64,000 nucleotides of DNA from Wuchereria bancrofti (GCA_005281725.1 SSBO01000001.1:2216399-2280398), one strand, 5' to 3'; positions 30,499-44,112 are shown, counted from the stretch's first letter. A program made the numbers and translations. The notes: generated by a model not told the origin, from the letters alone.

Positions 30499-33088
30499 GA
30501 TTCAGAAAATTATAATAGTAGCAAATAAATAAGCAGTAACAGTGACTTTTTTGGTTAAGTTCGATTTTGAGAAGTATTTTAAATTGATCACACTTCACAA
30601 TCCATAGACACCCATTTGTTAATCTTTTTCACCTGTCTAGTTTGCTCGCAATATCAGAGTATCAGCATTAAATTCTTATATGCGTAGAAGGTCAGCATTT
30701 ATGATTCATTTCAACTGATCTCGACAGCTTCGGTTAGCTTCTCCAACACCTTCGTCGGAAAATACTAAAAATTGTCTTCTCTGCTTTGCCATTCATTTTG
30801 AACTCAAATAGCAGATTGGCTCACAACTGTTTTCTGTCTAAATGTCTCCTTATTTTATAATAAATATAAACAAAGTAGCAAGCAATAAGTTATTTACAAG
30901 AAAAAAATCTAAAGAATAACCATTAAAATAATATATATGAAGATATTTATTCCAGTATGAAACAAAAAAAAATGCACTTTGAACTACCGAGATAATAACA
31001 AAAGTATTTGAATTAATAAAGATTCTTTTTAAACTATTAAACTATCACCATCATAACACAATTACATTTATCATCACTTGCATGTATATCTTATCAACTA
31101 TAATAAATGTTTGAAAAATACAAATTAATACCAGTCAATTCATTTCAACTGATCTTTAATGATCTATTATGGTAAATTAAGATCAAAGCAAAAAGGTGTT
31201 TTGATAAAATAAATGGCAACAAAGTAAAATGACTGATGACTGATATGATGAGAAACAAAGTAGGGAAAATTAAAGAGAAAAACGAAGAGGAAAAGGAAGA
31301 CAAAAAAAGAGGAAAAATTCTCCTACATATCAATAATATATTCTTCCCTTACAAACTCAACAATTATCCATCATCGTTGCAGTTATTAACCGATTATTAC
31401 ACTAATTTAGTTAAAAATTTGAAATTGTATGTGTGAAACAAACGACAATAACTAATTCCTTTTAAGGTCGAAAAGAAGAAAAAATCTGGAGAAAACTCTC
31501 CTCAATTTCTTCCCGAACCATTAAAATTTGATTTCAATTTCTTTCGAGCATGGTGCAATTATGCACACTTCCTTTTTATAAAAAGTAGGAGATAAAGCAT
31601 TCAGTAGAAAATAAAATTATTCTGATTGTGACACTTTTGCAATTATAAAAAGATAAAGTCATAGCTAAGATGTTCAACAGTTCCAGACAAACGATGTCGC
31701 AGGAATAGTTGAAAGAAATTAAACATTCTTCCACATCGAATTTTCTCACTAAAGGTATTTTCAATTATTGCAGACAACTTTAGCTCAAACTGAAAAAAGC
31801 TAATGTTAACTTCAGTTCGACTCAGCGAGTTTATGGAAATGAAGTTCCCTTATAGATAGGTGGTCCAAGCCAAAGAAATCCCAAAAAAACAAAAAATGTA
31901 CCGCAGCTTTTTTTTTTATATATCAACAAAAATATTTAAAGATAGAAACACTGAAACATATGCAAGAAAAAAAAGGAAAGAAAACATTCGTCGGGGCAAT
32001 AAAACAATTTCCAGTATTTCTAAGTGAAAAAGTAATCTAGGTTTTGAAAAAAACGGAATGTTAAGTTCCCAACAAATAGGTGGCTAAGTATGACCAACGC
32101 AGATGATTTTGAGCTCATAAAATTTTCAGAATCTTGCATGAAACTAGTAAAAATCGTCTGTTACTAATTCTTCAAAAAACAGATAATAGAGATCCAAACT
32201 TTCTAACTTTAATTTATCCACTAGAAACAAATAAAAACCTCACAACATCGTGAATCCTCTCATAGCTAAAGTTGAGTAAAAGATAAGTGTGTTATGAAAT
32301 AGTAAATACTTCAAGAAAGAGTTGTGAGAAAAACAAGAAAAATTAAACAATGAAAAGGCAAAAAAAAGAACCGCTTTTCATAAATTAGAACCCTGAAAAT
32401 TTGAGTAGAGAAAGAAAATAACTGAAACAAATGTTCGAAAGGAAAAACTTCTGAAATTTCATTCCTATCATTTAGGAAAATATATGAAAGGGTGCAACGT
32501 TGCTAAAACAATAGCAATCCTTTTCAATCAAAAAAGAAAAATACCAATGAAGTTGATGGAGCAATAAAGAGAGGAATTCCAAAAATAACGAACAAAATTT
32601 CTAGTGGTAATATGAGCAGCGCATTTAAGCAGATATTATTTATTACAACAATGATAAAATTGGGTTTTAAAATAGAAATTGAAAATTAACCAAGCTGAAT
32701 CTTAGTAAACAAGACAAAAAGAAAATTAAGAGAATCTAATTTCATGATTTTCTCGCCATGATCTCATTATTTTTATCTTTCATGAATTCCTAACGAAAAA
32801 TGCAAATTTATCTTATCCGATGACTTTTATTTGGAAACCCGGGTAAACTTCACACTTTTCAGAGCAGATAGACGACTAACAAAGGTCTCCTCTATAATAT
32901 CATAAACAACGAAAAATCATGAAAAATAAGTTAACAATCATGGATTACGTACAAAACTATGAAAAAATTTTTCAAAGAATAACAAAAAATACAAATATAG
33001 ACAGCGAATACTGCTATCTTTCATCAACAAGCTTGCAATGTACTCTTACAAAATATAATAAATAGAAAATCCAGCAATCTGAAACAAA
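30499..33088. other. 2.6-kb stretch without a supported gene
   Basis: The first 350 bp (to about 30850) are relatively G+C-rich and may be promoter or outron of the gene at 30.1-30.5 kb. The rest is AT-rich with no exon-like segment recognised on either strand. Confidence 0.55.
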
Positions 33089-34410
33089 CTATTCCTTCAC
33101 TCCAAAAATACGTGCCTGACGTTTTCTTGTCTCTTCTTCTTCAATTTTCTTCAGTCTTTCCAATTCTTCTGGGTCAGTAGTGCGCGGTTTCAAGTTCAAG
33201 TGAGGCCTACCAGGTGCTGGAATAAAACGGGTTGTTTGAAACTTTTATGAAATTGTCGAATAACATCAAACTTGATGATGTCTAAGAAAAAATAATTACA
33301 AATTAAGCTAACCACTAGAATGTGCAGCGAGCTCAACATCTTGACCATGACCTCTGCCGCGGCTAATGCTACTTCTATTTGATCTATCATAATCCGTACG
33401 GCCAAAATTATCATTCCTGATATCAGATCGTTCTCCAGACTGGCTGGTCCCACCACCATATCTGCTATCACCTATAATGAAATGAATTCAATCTTTAGAA
33501 AGTTCAAATACCGCTGATAATAAAATCGAATAAAGAAGATATGCGAATTATAACAGAAAAAAAAAAACCTTTGAAGGGCAGTCCACCACCACGTGAACCA
33601 CCGCCACGCCCACTAAAACCGCCACGGCCGCCACCTCTACGCTCTCTTCCGCGTGGAGCATCTGCTACATCCACACGTAACACTCGCCCATCGTATTGCT
33701 TTGAAGAAAAGGTATAATTAGTTTAATAAGATAATGTAAATAACAGAAAACTGTCTTAATAAGAAATATTTTTAACACAATATGGCTTACTTTTATTAAC
33801 TGTTGTTGAATTTGATTCAAAATGTTAGAATTTTACTTACATCCTACAAAAACAAAATGACAACAATAGAACTACTGTACTTGTAATTACATCCATTATA
33901 CTTACTACACCATTCAAAGTAAGAGCTCTTTCCAAATCCTCTCGAGTTCGAAATTCAATGTAAGCAAAACCCTTGAAACGATCATTCTCATAATCGCGCA
34001 TCATTTTTGCCTCAATAACCTGAAGAGATCTTGAACTGAGTACTAACTCAAATAACCAGGAACTGAATACATCAACAGTCCAACATCATTTGATTCCTAG
34101 CCTATGCTTTCGATAGAATTAACAGGTCGGTCTGTGCACATAGCTCTAAAAAAAGACAAATAAATGAAACATACTGCATAATCTGCAAAAAGTGAATCCA
34201 AGTCACCAGGAACCAAATCAAGGGGTAAATTCCCAACATATGCTTTAAATGGTGCTTCATCTGGTAGAGGCCTGTGCTGCCGCCTGTAACAGTTTTGCTG
34301 TTCCTTTTTAAGTCTTAACGAACAAGTAATACATTCGAATACTAAAAATCGTAGTTTGCTAATCGCTGAAGAAAAAAGAAAAAGAATACCACTCACCGTC
34401 CAGTCATCAT
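33089..34410 (-). CDS. drr-2: eIF4H/DRR-2-like RNA-binding protein
   Basis: eIF4H stimulates the eIF4A helicase in cap-dependent translation initiation. The C. elegans counterpart DRR-2 is known for a role in diet-dependent lifespan. Exons: 34397-34410, 34175-34283, 33906-34019, 33569-33698, 33313-33471, 33089-33216, giving 217 residues. A single RRM occupies about residues 17-90, with RNP2 AYVGNL at 19-24 and RNP1 KGFAYIEF at 57-64, ending LRVDVAD. An RGG-type segment rich in GGRGG and GGSRGGG follows at about 98-122. The C-terminal motif RPHLNLKPRT is nearly that of human eIF4H (RPRLQLKPRT), followed by an acidic/basic helix and ARIFGVKE. The first exon encodes only MMTG plus two bases, with an AG acceptor immediately before the ATG. 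Confidence 0.94.
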
Positions 34411-34412
34411 CT
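34411..34412 (-). other. acceptor directly at the drr-2 ATG
   Basis: TTCTTATACAG abuts the ATG with no intervening base. It fits spliced-leader addition; a short upstream non-coding exon is also possible. Confidence 0.45.
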
Positions 34413-35835
34413 GTATAAGAAAATCGACAACCTGAAAAATTTTAACCAAACTTAAAACTTGAAAATGGACCTATACAACGTTGTTCGAAATAAGTTCACG
34501 TAAAAAAATGGCATATGATGACGATTCTGAATCGGACTATTCCTTCCCTATTTTGATGTATAACCAAACATCCCATTAAGCAACCACCATTATCATAATC
34601 TCCAAGTAATTTTCAATATTTCCAACAAATACCACTCATTATTTTTTCTATTTCAATATTCATCCATTGTTACGAATTGATAGAAAAAAAGAAAAAAAGT
34701 ATTAAAATGAGCAGTGCTTTAAAATTTCCCCCTTCTTTTGTCTTTTATGTTTCTCCTCACTATATTAATAATATATACCTTCATTCTATCTATAGTTACA
34801 TAATTTTTCACTCTATCATATTTTAGTCATTTCACTGACATTCGTCGATTGTATCATTATTTAAAACGAAAATCCTTCATTTTTAACTTTCATCATCATT
34901 ACTACTACTTCTTCTTTGCTAGTGCTACTATCATCAAACTAATCATAAGAAAGATTTATTGATTTAAATTCAATCAGTTTCTTGAATATAACACTACAAG
35001 AATAAGCCTAAAAGTTGACTGATATGTCCAGCACCGATGACCTCTCTAACAGTTACAATCTTGGTAACAGTACTTATCTAAACAGTTTTGAATGAGATTA
35101 AAATTACTTAGGCAGTACATACCGCTCACAAAAGCCCTCCTCCCACTCACACGGAAAAACTTAAATGCAAAAACACTCCGTGCATGCACGCATCTCACTC
35201 CACACCTGTGCATCCATTGAAGATACCGTCCAGCCGTGAAATATCCAACAATCCGATATAGCTCACATTCCGTTTGCTTCTTTGGTGGTTATGTGGGCTA
35301 TGTGCAGTGGTACCTTATTAAGATACCTAATGGTGCAACTACTTGATAGTATGGTACCTAAGGTATCCTCTAGTGTGTTCCTTGGTAGCTTCTGTTGGTG
35401 GAATCTTTATGACTTAAATGTATTCTTCAAGTCTCAAAACGTCCTTGGCTTAAGAGATGAATTTTACGTTACATTCTTAACTGATGAATTTTTATAATTT
35501 CCTTGGTAAACACCAAACAACAAAGAATTCATAACTTGCTTTCAACTTGCTAATACTTCAAATGATGATATTTTCAAAGTAAATCGAACTAACATGTCAA
35601 AGTGTTATAGTGCAATGATTGCATAAATTATAGGTTACACTTTATACGAATGCGTCGTGTCGTTTTTATTATATGTATATACAGATTGTATAAGTTGTTG
35701 GTTATGAAAGTGATGAAGATTGAACATGCTAATGTTATATTATCATTTTTCTTTCTTATAGTTTATTTATATTGAAAGAATTATGACTACATTTACTACA
35801 ATTATAGATGTGTTTGATAATTACTGTTCTCTTTG
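34413..35835. other. intergenic stretch upstream of drr-2
   Basis: AT-rich, with a C-rich patch at about 35120-35230 that may belong to the drr-2 promoter. The + strand frame at 35282-35497 has no acceptor or homology. No gene seen. Confidence 0.55.
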
Positions 35836-38800
35836 CTAGATGGTAGAATCACGTCGAGCATGGAATGCTATCCTAAGTTGTCGATGGACGTCTGTTGTCA
35901 TATGCTTCGTCATGTCGCCTTGAATCGAATCATTTGATTCATCTCCTATATCGAGTATTTCTATTCTTTCTGCTACATCTCTTACTGCTACTTTTGATCG
36001 ACACTTTGCTTCTTCCTCTTCCATCCATTTTGCTATGCTCTTACTATTTTCCAGTTCATTCATTTCATCAGCATCACTTTCAGCATAAAATGCACTATTA
36101 TATGAAACATTTGAGCTGAAAAATATAAATGATACATAAATGGCTTTTTTTTCAAAATTGGAATTTGAGAGAAAAAACTACAAGTGTTGAAGACTATTCT
36201 ATGAAATTTTATTGGATGCTTCTATTAATTGTTTTGGATCCGAAATATCCTTCTGAGATTTTTTGGATGTTTTAGTTTGTATTCCACATTTTTACAAATT
36301 ATTCTTTCATTATCACTACTTCAAAATGCTTTAATCATTTTTGATCGTCTTTTAAGTTTCATTCAGAATTTTTTTTTTTTTATTTGTAAATTAATTCATT
36401 TTCTCGATCGACGTAAAATCACTTACAATTTTCGTCTATTGTCGAATCGATTTACTGTTTCGATTAATGCAGCGGGTAAAGAAATTTTGTTACGATTTAT
36501 GCATTGTTGTGATGTTCTACGCAGTCGTCGTTGCTCATTGTAATAACCGTCACGTACGGAACTGAACATAAACGTTGTCAGCGTTGACCTAAAATTATGT
36601 ATTATTATTATATGAAATTCAACTGAGTATTACAAGACTTTTGTTTTCTTCTGTTGAATCAGTTTCATTACAGGACACATCCGATATGCTTTACAAATCT
36701 TTGAAAATTGGCAAAGCATACAATTTCGAGAGAGAAAGAAATGTCTGATGTTTTACTGAAATTTCATAATTTTCCCAAAAATTACCGAAAAGAACCAGAC
36801 GATACAAAGGGAGTGAGAGAGAAAGAGAAAGAAAGGTTTAGAAAGCAGGAAAAGAATTACTATGAATCAGTGATGAAAAGAGACGAACAACAGCAGGGAA
36901 GTAATAAAAGGATTGAGAATTTGATTGAAGTACAGCAATTATCGTAAATAGTAAGTATGAAAAAGCATAAATGCACCAGAAGTAGTGTGGGATTTGTCGA
37001 TAAAACGAAATTTCCATATTTCAATGAGAGAAGTAAATGCGCTGGTATAGACTCCGTGGCGCAACGGTAGCGCGTCTGACTCCAGATCAGAAGGTTGCGT
37101 GTTCGAATCACGTCGGGGTCATCCACATTTGCCACTCAGTTTTCGCTTTGTTTAACTTTACTGTGAAATAAAGTATGGATTTCAAATCAAGGAAGACCAG
37201 TCATCTTCTTGTTGATTTGAAAAATTTCATACTTTAACAGTAATGCATAATTAATAACGCATAATTTCAAGTAAGATTTTCAAATCAAAGTTATTACATA
37301 GGACATTTCCTTTCAGTCCATCCTGGAATACGAAATTCAAATCAAGAAGAATAGTGTTTGTTTTATGCCTTTTATCTTTCCAAATTAACAAAATTTATTT
37401 TTTAATTTCATTGGTAATTTGAACTTAAAATCTAAAAGTCTAATAAAATCTCCAAAGTTTTTTTTTTTATTTTAGGTGTCACACAGTTTCTTTTTATTAT
37501 CTCAAATTAATTTATTATAAGCAAAGTAATTGATTTTGATGATAGATATAATTTTATAGTAAAAGTGTCAAAATACCAAAATTTATTACAAAATTGTATT
37601 TGGAAAAAAGAAGCAATAAACAAAATAATTAGTGAATGCCAGATAATTTTGTAATTAATACCTCAAAAAAGACAATCAAGTCCCAGTGAAATGTTAATTT
37701 CAATTAATTGTTTAAATTCCACTCCACATGAATATATAATAAAACATTACTTACCAAGCAAATAAGGCTTCGGATGCCGGATGTACCGCAGCATCTAACA
37801 ATACACATTCCGTTGTAACTGCATCTGCCGTAATAGCAAAGAAATCCGGTCGGAAGCCGAAAGAGCGATACTGTACATGACGTGCACCGAAATCTTCCGA
37901 AATTCGTTGCACTGCTGCTCTATCCATAAGCTGATTTACAACATTTTTTAAATAGCTACGTAATGAATTTGCTAATTCACATCGTTGCTCCTAAAATACA
38001 TGAATCATACATTCTGACTAATTAATTTAAAAAATCTAATTTTATTTAATTTAAGGTTAATTCTGCTTCCAATTCGACCAATAATCACATTCTTCAACTT
38101 TATTCAACTCTTTTTTACTTCACATCACAAATTACCTCAGACAGTGCTTCAACAAATTTTCGGAAATCATCTCGTTTTTCGATTATTCGTCTATATATTC
38201 TTTCCGCAATATCATCTTTCGCTTTATCCATACATCCTTTTACAATTTGTCGTTGTGATAGAACAAGTGCGGGAATTTTTCTTCCTTGGCTGCTTACACT
38301 TGGTCTATAAAAAGTTATAGTATCTTCCTGAATAAAATTCGGCTAATTTCTGAGATTATTTCTTTAATAAAATTTAACAGCAAATGTATATTTTATTAAG
38401 TTAACCGAAAAATTCACTAAGTCAATTTGAAAATATCATGCATCGTACTAAATTAATAATCAACAAATCAAATCTATCAAACCTCCCTCCTCTTTCCTTG
38501 GCACTTCAAAATTTGTTAGGTAAAAAAATCTATGCATACTCAGCTCGTCATTTAATAATCTGAGAAATGCCATTTGATTTACAGAAAAATAATTTGTTAC
38601 ATTTATGACTAATGTTTAAATTTAGTAAGTGAAATTAAAATGGAATGAACTGACATCACACAGGAAAAATTGCACCGCTACTGATTAATAAATTATTGGA
38701 GAAACCAATTAATTGCAGAAAATTTTTGAAAATAATCCTAAATTGGATTCAAATATTTTAATGTTTTATTGAAATAAAACGATAAAACATTTAGGTATTT

Positions 38801-39145
38801 AATACTAACATATTGTTACTAATCTTACTAATAACTTTAAACTTATTATTACTTATTGAATAATAATAATAATAACAATAATAAATAAACAATAATAAAA
38901 ACGTAGCAAATAATAACAACAACAATAGGAACAATAATTTTTCAATATTGCTATCAAAATCACTGCCTAATGAAATAATTAGAACTTATTCAAATAATTA
39001 AAATGTTATACCTTGGATTTTTCAAAAGCATCGGTTGACTAGTTTTCCTTGCAACTTGTTGTCGAGAACTAGAAGCTTCATTATCGGATAAATCAATTCG
39101 TGGCTGTTCTTTTATGTTTGATCCAGCGGATCCTGCATTTCCCAT
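35836..39145 (-). CDS. nematode globin with N-myristoylation-type N-terminus (GLB-26-like)
   Basis: A single globin domain in a 326-residue protein. Exons: 39012-39145, 38136-38304, 37755-37990, 36427-36588, 35836-36115. The N-terminus MGNAGSAGS has Gly2 and Ser6, the classic N-myristoylation pattern, followed by a polar linker to about residue 60. The globin fold covers about residues 60-200: SQRQIVKGC (helix A), IIEKRDDFRKF (C/CD region), FGARHVQYRSFGFRPDFF with proximal histidine F8 at about residue 139, then WSTLTTFMFSSVRDGYY (helix H). VRDGYY is common in nematode-specific globins. An acidic tail of about 120 residues has no domain I recognise. C. elegans GLB-26 is an N-acylated globin implicated in redox signalling. 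Orthology is inference. An AG acceptor ends two bases before the ATG. Confidence 0.88.
36740..36946 (+). CDS. small coiled-coil-like ORF inside a globin intron
   Basis: A 68-residue frame from ATG at 36740, antisense to the globin gene within its last-but-one intron. It is strongly hydrophilic, rich in K, E, R and Q (KEKERFRKQEKNYYES), and ends QQLS. Composition is protein-like rather than low-complexity, but purine-rich DNA gives such ORFs by chance. No family recognised. Confidence 0.22.
37050..37121 (+). tRNA. trnW-CCA: tRNA-Trp (anticodon CCA)
   Basis: A complete cloverleaf without intron. The acceptor stem GACTCCG pairs with CGGGGTC, allowing one G-U. The D stem GCGC pairs with GCGC and the anticodon stem TCTGA with TCAGA around loop CTCCAGA with anticodon CCA. 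The T arm contains GTTCGAATC (B box), and the discriminator is A. It lies in the globin intron between exons 37755-37990 and 36427-36588, on the opposite strand. Confidence 0.95.
37158..37243. ncRNA. 86-bp imperfect hairpin, candidate small-RNA precursor or fold-back element
   Basis: Arms of about 38-40 nt pair around a loop of about 7 nt. The ends TTACTG/CAGTAA, the inner blocks AAAGTATG/CATACTTT and AAATCAA/TTGATTT, and the loop-proximal GAAGA/TCTTC are complementary, with bulges between. It starts 37 bp after the tRNA-Trp. Size and shape fit a microRNA precursor, but a small inverted-repeat element would look the same. Confidence 0.4.
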
Positions 39146-39147
39146 TA

Positions 39148-39149
39148 CT
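39148..39149 (-). other. probable spliced-leader acceptor of the globin gene
   Basis: AAAATTATCAG ends two bases before the globin ATG. Confidence 0.5.
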
Positions 39150-42100
39150 GATAATTTTATCAGTAAATGTTGAATGAGATATTAATAATCCAATCTAAAA
39201 TTATTGTTTTTGTAAAATGAATATACTTTAAACGGAATAATCATTTTTCATATAATTTTTCGCATATAATTATGTGGGACACAAATTATAACAATAAAGT
39301 GGCAATATAATTAATCAATGAATTATAATAAAAATTATATTCAAATTTTTGGTTCAGTGCTATTCTTTAAATTATTTCTTTTTTGTGAACTGTTTGATTA
39401 CTTTTTTTGTGAACTGTGACGGTTCATTCATTGTCTACTACAATTTTTACCGTAATTATACCCTTTCAAAAAATATGATAATAAATAATTAATAATAATA
39501 ATGGTGGTAATAATAATGATGATAATAATAATAATAATAATAATACTTTATTGTTGGTCTTCGCATTTGTTTTATTGACTAATATTATTATCAATAATTA
39601 TTAATAATTAGAAATTATTATCATAATACATAATTGAAAATCATTTAGTGTTGAAATAGCAATTGGGGCAATCAAATGTGCTTAAATTTAAAAGCAATCA
39701 AAAATGGCAAATTATAACGGAAAATGAGTACAATTTTAGCTCTGAGTTATTCTTTTCATTTTGTTAGAAATTACCACAAAAATGATTTATTGAAGGAAAA
39801 AATAAAATACAATGAATGAATGATGCAAAAAAAGATAAATAGCTAATGGCTTTTCATATTTTTAAAATTTCCTTCCATCAATGTTTGCTGTTTCGTAAAT
39901 TTGGATGAAAAAATAAGTATACAAAATCAACTTTTTAAGGTGAAATTTTCGAAGTAAAAGAGAGATTTAAAAATTTTACTCGTGAATGAGAAAGTAAATA
40001 AATAAATCTATTAAGTAAATAAAATAACTATTAAGGAAAAGAGTAAGTAAGTATCCTCTACAGAAATAATTGAAACAAAAATGAATAAATGAATGTGTGA
40101 AATAATAAGAAAATAAAAGTGGAAAAAGAAGTTAAGTGGGAAATATTTTGATTTAATATTGAAGTCATCAGTATGCAAATCACACATACAAAAAAAAAAA
40201 AAAGAAAAGAAATGTCAAATTAAACGAACGATAAAAATAGGCGATAAATTTGATGTGACAAACTTTCATTTCTAAAATTTTTTCTATTTGTCCTCAATTA
40301 CTATTTTTTTGTATATGTATGAAATGGATAATAAAATTAGTAATCAAAAAAAAAAAAGAAAAACCAAAAACTAATTTAACCAATTTAAAAGCTAGTATGA
40401 AATTTTCTAATTAAGAAATTTGAATTTGAAAAATTATGACCGAAATAACAATACTGTTAAAAATTCATGAATTAATAGCATTGCGATTAAATCTTTCAGT
40501 TCATTGTGATATTAACATTAAATGAAATAAATAATCAATTTTAATGAACAAAGTGCTAACTAAAACAATTTCGTAAAACTGTTCAGTTCTCATTGTTGAA
40601 ATTTTTACTTGGCTAAATGAATCACTTCTAGGCCTTTTCATTATTACTGAACAAAAGTTATTGCTACGCAGGTGGGATGGGAGTAACTTTTATCAACCAT
40701 AATAGAAAAGTTTCTCCAACCAATTACATTTCAATTATAGAAATTTGATATTTTCATTTACTGAAAGGTATTATGAAAATATGTAAAGTTTGCTATTTAT
40801 TTAAATAAGTGTATAAAATTAAAATCTCGACTAAATGAAAATTTTCATTAATTTTATTTATATTGTTGCAAAAAATGTTTTTTACAATTTATAATAACTA
40901 TTGAATTTCGTTTATTTATCTATTTATCATTCTTTTAATTAACGAAATCCTATTACATTTGATTTCAATTTTAAAAGATTTTAGTTAATTAAGAAATATA
41001 ATCAGTCTATCGATACCTATTCCCTCAATTACGATGGAATAATTCACATAAAATAAAAAGGAATATTTTTGCTTGTTGATTGTTAATTAATAGCTTTTTT
41101 TTCTTCAACTGATTTTAATTTCTGATGCAACATTTTTGTTTTTTAACTAAAAAAAAAACTTTTAACTGTTTTTTTTAAACTTTTAACTTTTAACTGTTTT
41201 TTAACTTTTCTTCTGTATTTCATTCTCGTAATATTTCATTCATTTTTTGCCTTTTCAAAACACTTTACGGTTTTCAATAATTGGTTATAAAAAAGCGAAT
41301 AGTAAAATATTGCCTAGTTAAATTAGAATTTGGAAAAAAATAAGAAATTCTTTTCAAGCACTTAATTTTTATTAAGGATGATAATAGATTAAAAAGAATT
41401 TTTCAAAATTTTCTAAAAATTCTATGAATTCTTTTTTTAAAAGCAGGACGATGAATTTTACTTTGCTTTGAAATAATTCGAAAATATAACGATTGCAAAA
41501 CAGATAAAAATGACAAAAACTACTGCTTGAAATAATCACTACAGAAGATAAATGATAAAAAATAATCTTTAGTCCGTGAAAAAAAGAAAAAAACAAAGTA
41601 AAATAAATATGCGCATATTACAATAAATGACGATCCTTTAATTTTATTTCAAATTAAAGTTTTACATTTTGCTTAAAATTTGCTTACTATCTTATTTCAA
41701 ATTCAATTTTCGTGGTTTTGTAAACTTGGCAATTTATTTGAAAGTCTTTTTGCATTTATAATTTATCACACTGTTTCATTTTTTAAATTTTACAATTTAC
41801 TTGGCAGCGAAGAAGAATATAAATTTTTCATTCTTCTAACAAAAAGAAGAAGTGTTTCACACTAATATTAATTCAGTGTTTAAAAGAATGAGCATTTATT
41901 AGAAGAAAAGAAAAAATAAATCTTTCGTTATTGCTAATAATTTCAGTTTGAACTTTTTTTTTCAAAACAAGGTCATAAAAAGTTTTAATTACTTTAGAAT
42001 GAAAAAAATTTTTTGGTTAATTATATCTAATCGAAGCACATCAATTAACTGAAATTAGGAATTGTTAATTACTTTCATTAATCCAAAAACATTTTTTGAT

Positions 42101-43833
42101 AGCAATAAAAAATGTGACTGCGTAATTGAATTATTAAAAAAACAGAAATATAATTGGGAATTAAACAGAAATTATCTTCAAAGTAAAAATGGAAAAAAAA
42201 TAATAGTAAAAAGAAATAATAAAGAGATTTTTAAAACTTGAAATGAATTATTAAAAAGTATTATGTGTTAACATATGAATATTACTTGTAATTACTTCTT
42301 AGCAATAATTAATAAACTACTCAAATTACATTTTCATAAAGGTAAATAATAGATTGATATGAATGGGAGAAACTTGTTCTTCATACAAATTTTTATTTAA
42401 GAAATTAAAAATTCTTCGATATTTTAGAGATTTCGAAACTATCAGTAGTTTACGTGCAATTTGCATATTTTCTTTACAAAAATTAAGTAATTATTAACAA
42501 GGAAGTGAACAACAAATGTAATACTAAATAAAACATTTTAGCAAAAAGGAAGAAAAATAAAAACGAAGGGATAGCATAAAATTTTGATATAAACAAACAA
42601 CCAATAATTTTTCATTTAATTAGATTTATTGATTATTTTTTTTTTTAAATAACATATTTTGCTAATAAGGATGAAGTAAGATGATAAATACAGGTAAATT
42701 ATTAACCCAATTAAATTTGGCGACAAATTTTCAAATTTTAAAGAAATTAAAAAAAGTTCTAAACAAAAGATTTGATAATTGGAAAGTAAAATGATTGGAA
42801 AAATCTTTCTTTTTCCTTTCAAATAAAAAGGAAAAACAGATCAGTTGACAGCTGCCTTTTCAAATAGAATCGTGAGATAATCTTTTTGAAATATAATTAT
42901 TTCCGCTATTTAATCCTTTCAGCTTTTTAGTTGTGACGTAATAGAAAAATACAATAAAAAAATTAAAAAGAAAATTTTTTTATGACTTCAACAATGACTA
43001 ATAGTCATTTTCACTAATAATTACGAAGGTCTGAAGAAAGAAAAGAAATTTCAAAGTTTAATTAAATATTAAAATGATATGAAATGATGAAAGAATGATT
43101 GCATCACTTCAATGATTTGTCATAGATCCCTATGAAAGGAAATAAATTTTCGAATGATTATTTTAGAAATGAATTAATTTATAATTTTTTTTTTCATTTT
43201 TACTCACAATTTATAAGTTATAAGTTCAATAATATTATTAAAAAACGGAAAATGACGATAATTATAAGAAAAACAATGATAATTATTCAATTGTTGCTAA
43301 GAGCAGAACAATAATCACTGATAAGGAATTTGTACTAATATGTCACATTTTACTGTTAAAATTTTATAAACAATAATGAATTTGCATTTACAAAAATTAA
43401 ATGGTAAAATTGATAAAAGAATCGTAATACATTTTATTATGAATTTTGCAATTGAAAAGAAAGAAGCAGAAATTCATAATTGAAAATAAATATAATACTA
43501 TGAGAAAATTCTACGCGCTCACACGCTTTAATATTCCAACACAATTAACTTCACATCAGTAAGCTACAATCTATGAATCTTTTTTAACTCAGAAAAAGGT
43601 GTCACATAGGAATATATTATATAAATTAGAATATATGAATAATGCAAAGTGACAAACAAAAAGTTAACATTTAAGTGATAAATAATTTAGAAATTTAATA
43701 AATATTGTGAATGCGGCAGAGGTTTTTGTCAAGCAAAGTCTATAACATAGTGAAAATTATTCCTCAATAATGTATGAATAACCATTATTAAAACAGAGTA
43801 AATATTTGGAATAAAAGACACTAACAATAACTG

Positions 43834-44112
43834 TTGAATAAAAAGCATGATAATAATACAGATGATGATAATGACAGTGATAGTGATAATAGTAGTAAAG
43901 ATCATAATGGTAATAGGGATATCATGGAGGTGATGATGATAATGATTATAATGGTGGTGACAATAAAAATAATGATAATAACTAATAATATTAGTAGGAA
44001 TATAATGATAGTAGTCATAGTGATAGCAGTAATAATAATAATAATAATAAAACAATAAATAATAGTAAATGATAATAACAATAACAATAATGATAATAAT
44101 TATTATTATAAT
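43834..44112. repeat. degenerate AAT/GATAAT trinucleotide tract
   Basis: Imperfect (ATA/GAT)n array. It keeps long frames open on both strands with almost only I, T, Y, D and N codons, so those frames are not evidence of genes. Confidence 0.9.

Noticed and set aside
30146..30800. Full TAF9 histone-fold gene
   Set aside because: Only a DASDVKIAL-like segment fits. No exon for the first two helices was found, a stop lies just upstream in frame, and the following sequence lacks the TAF9 C-terminal pattern.
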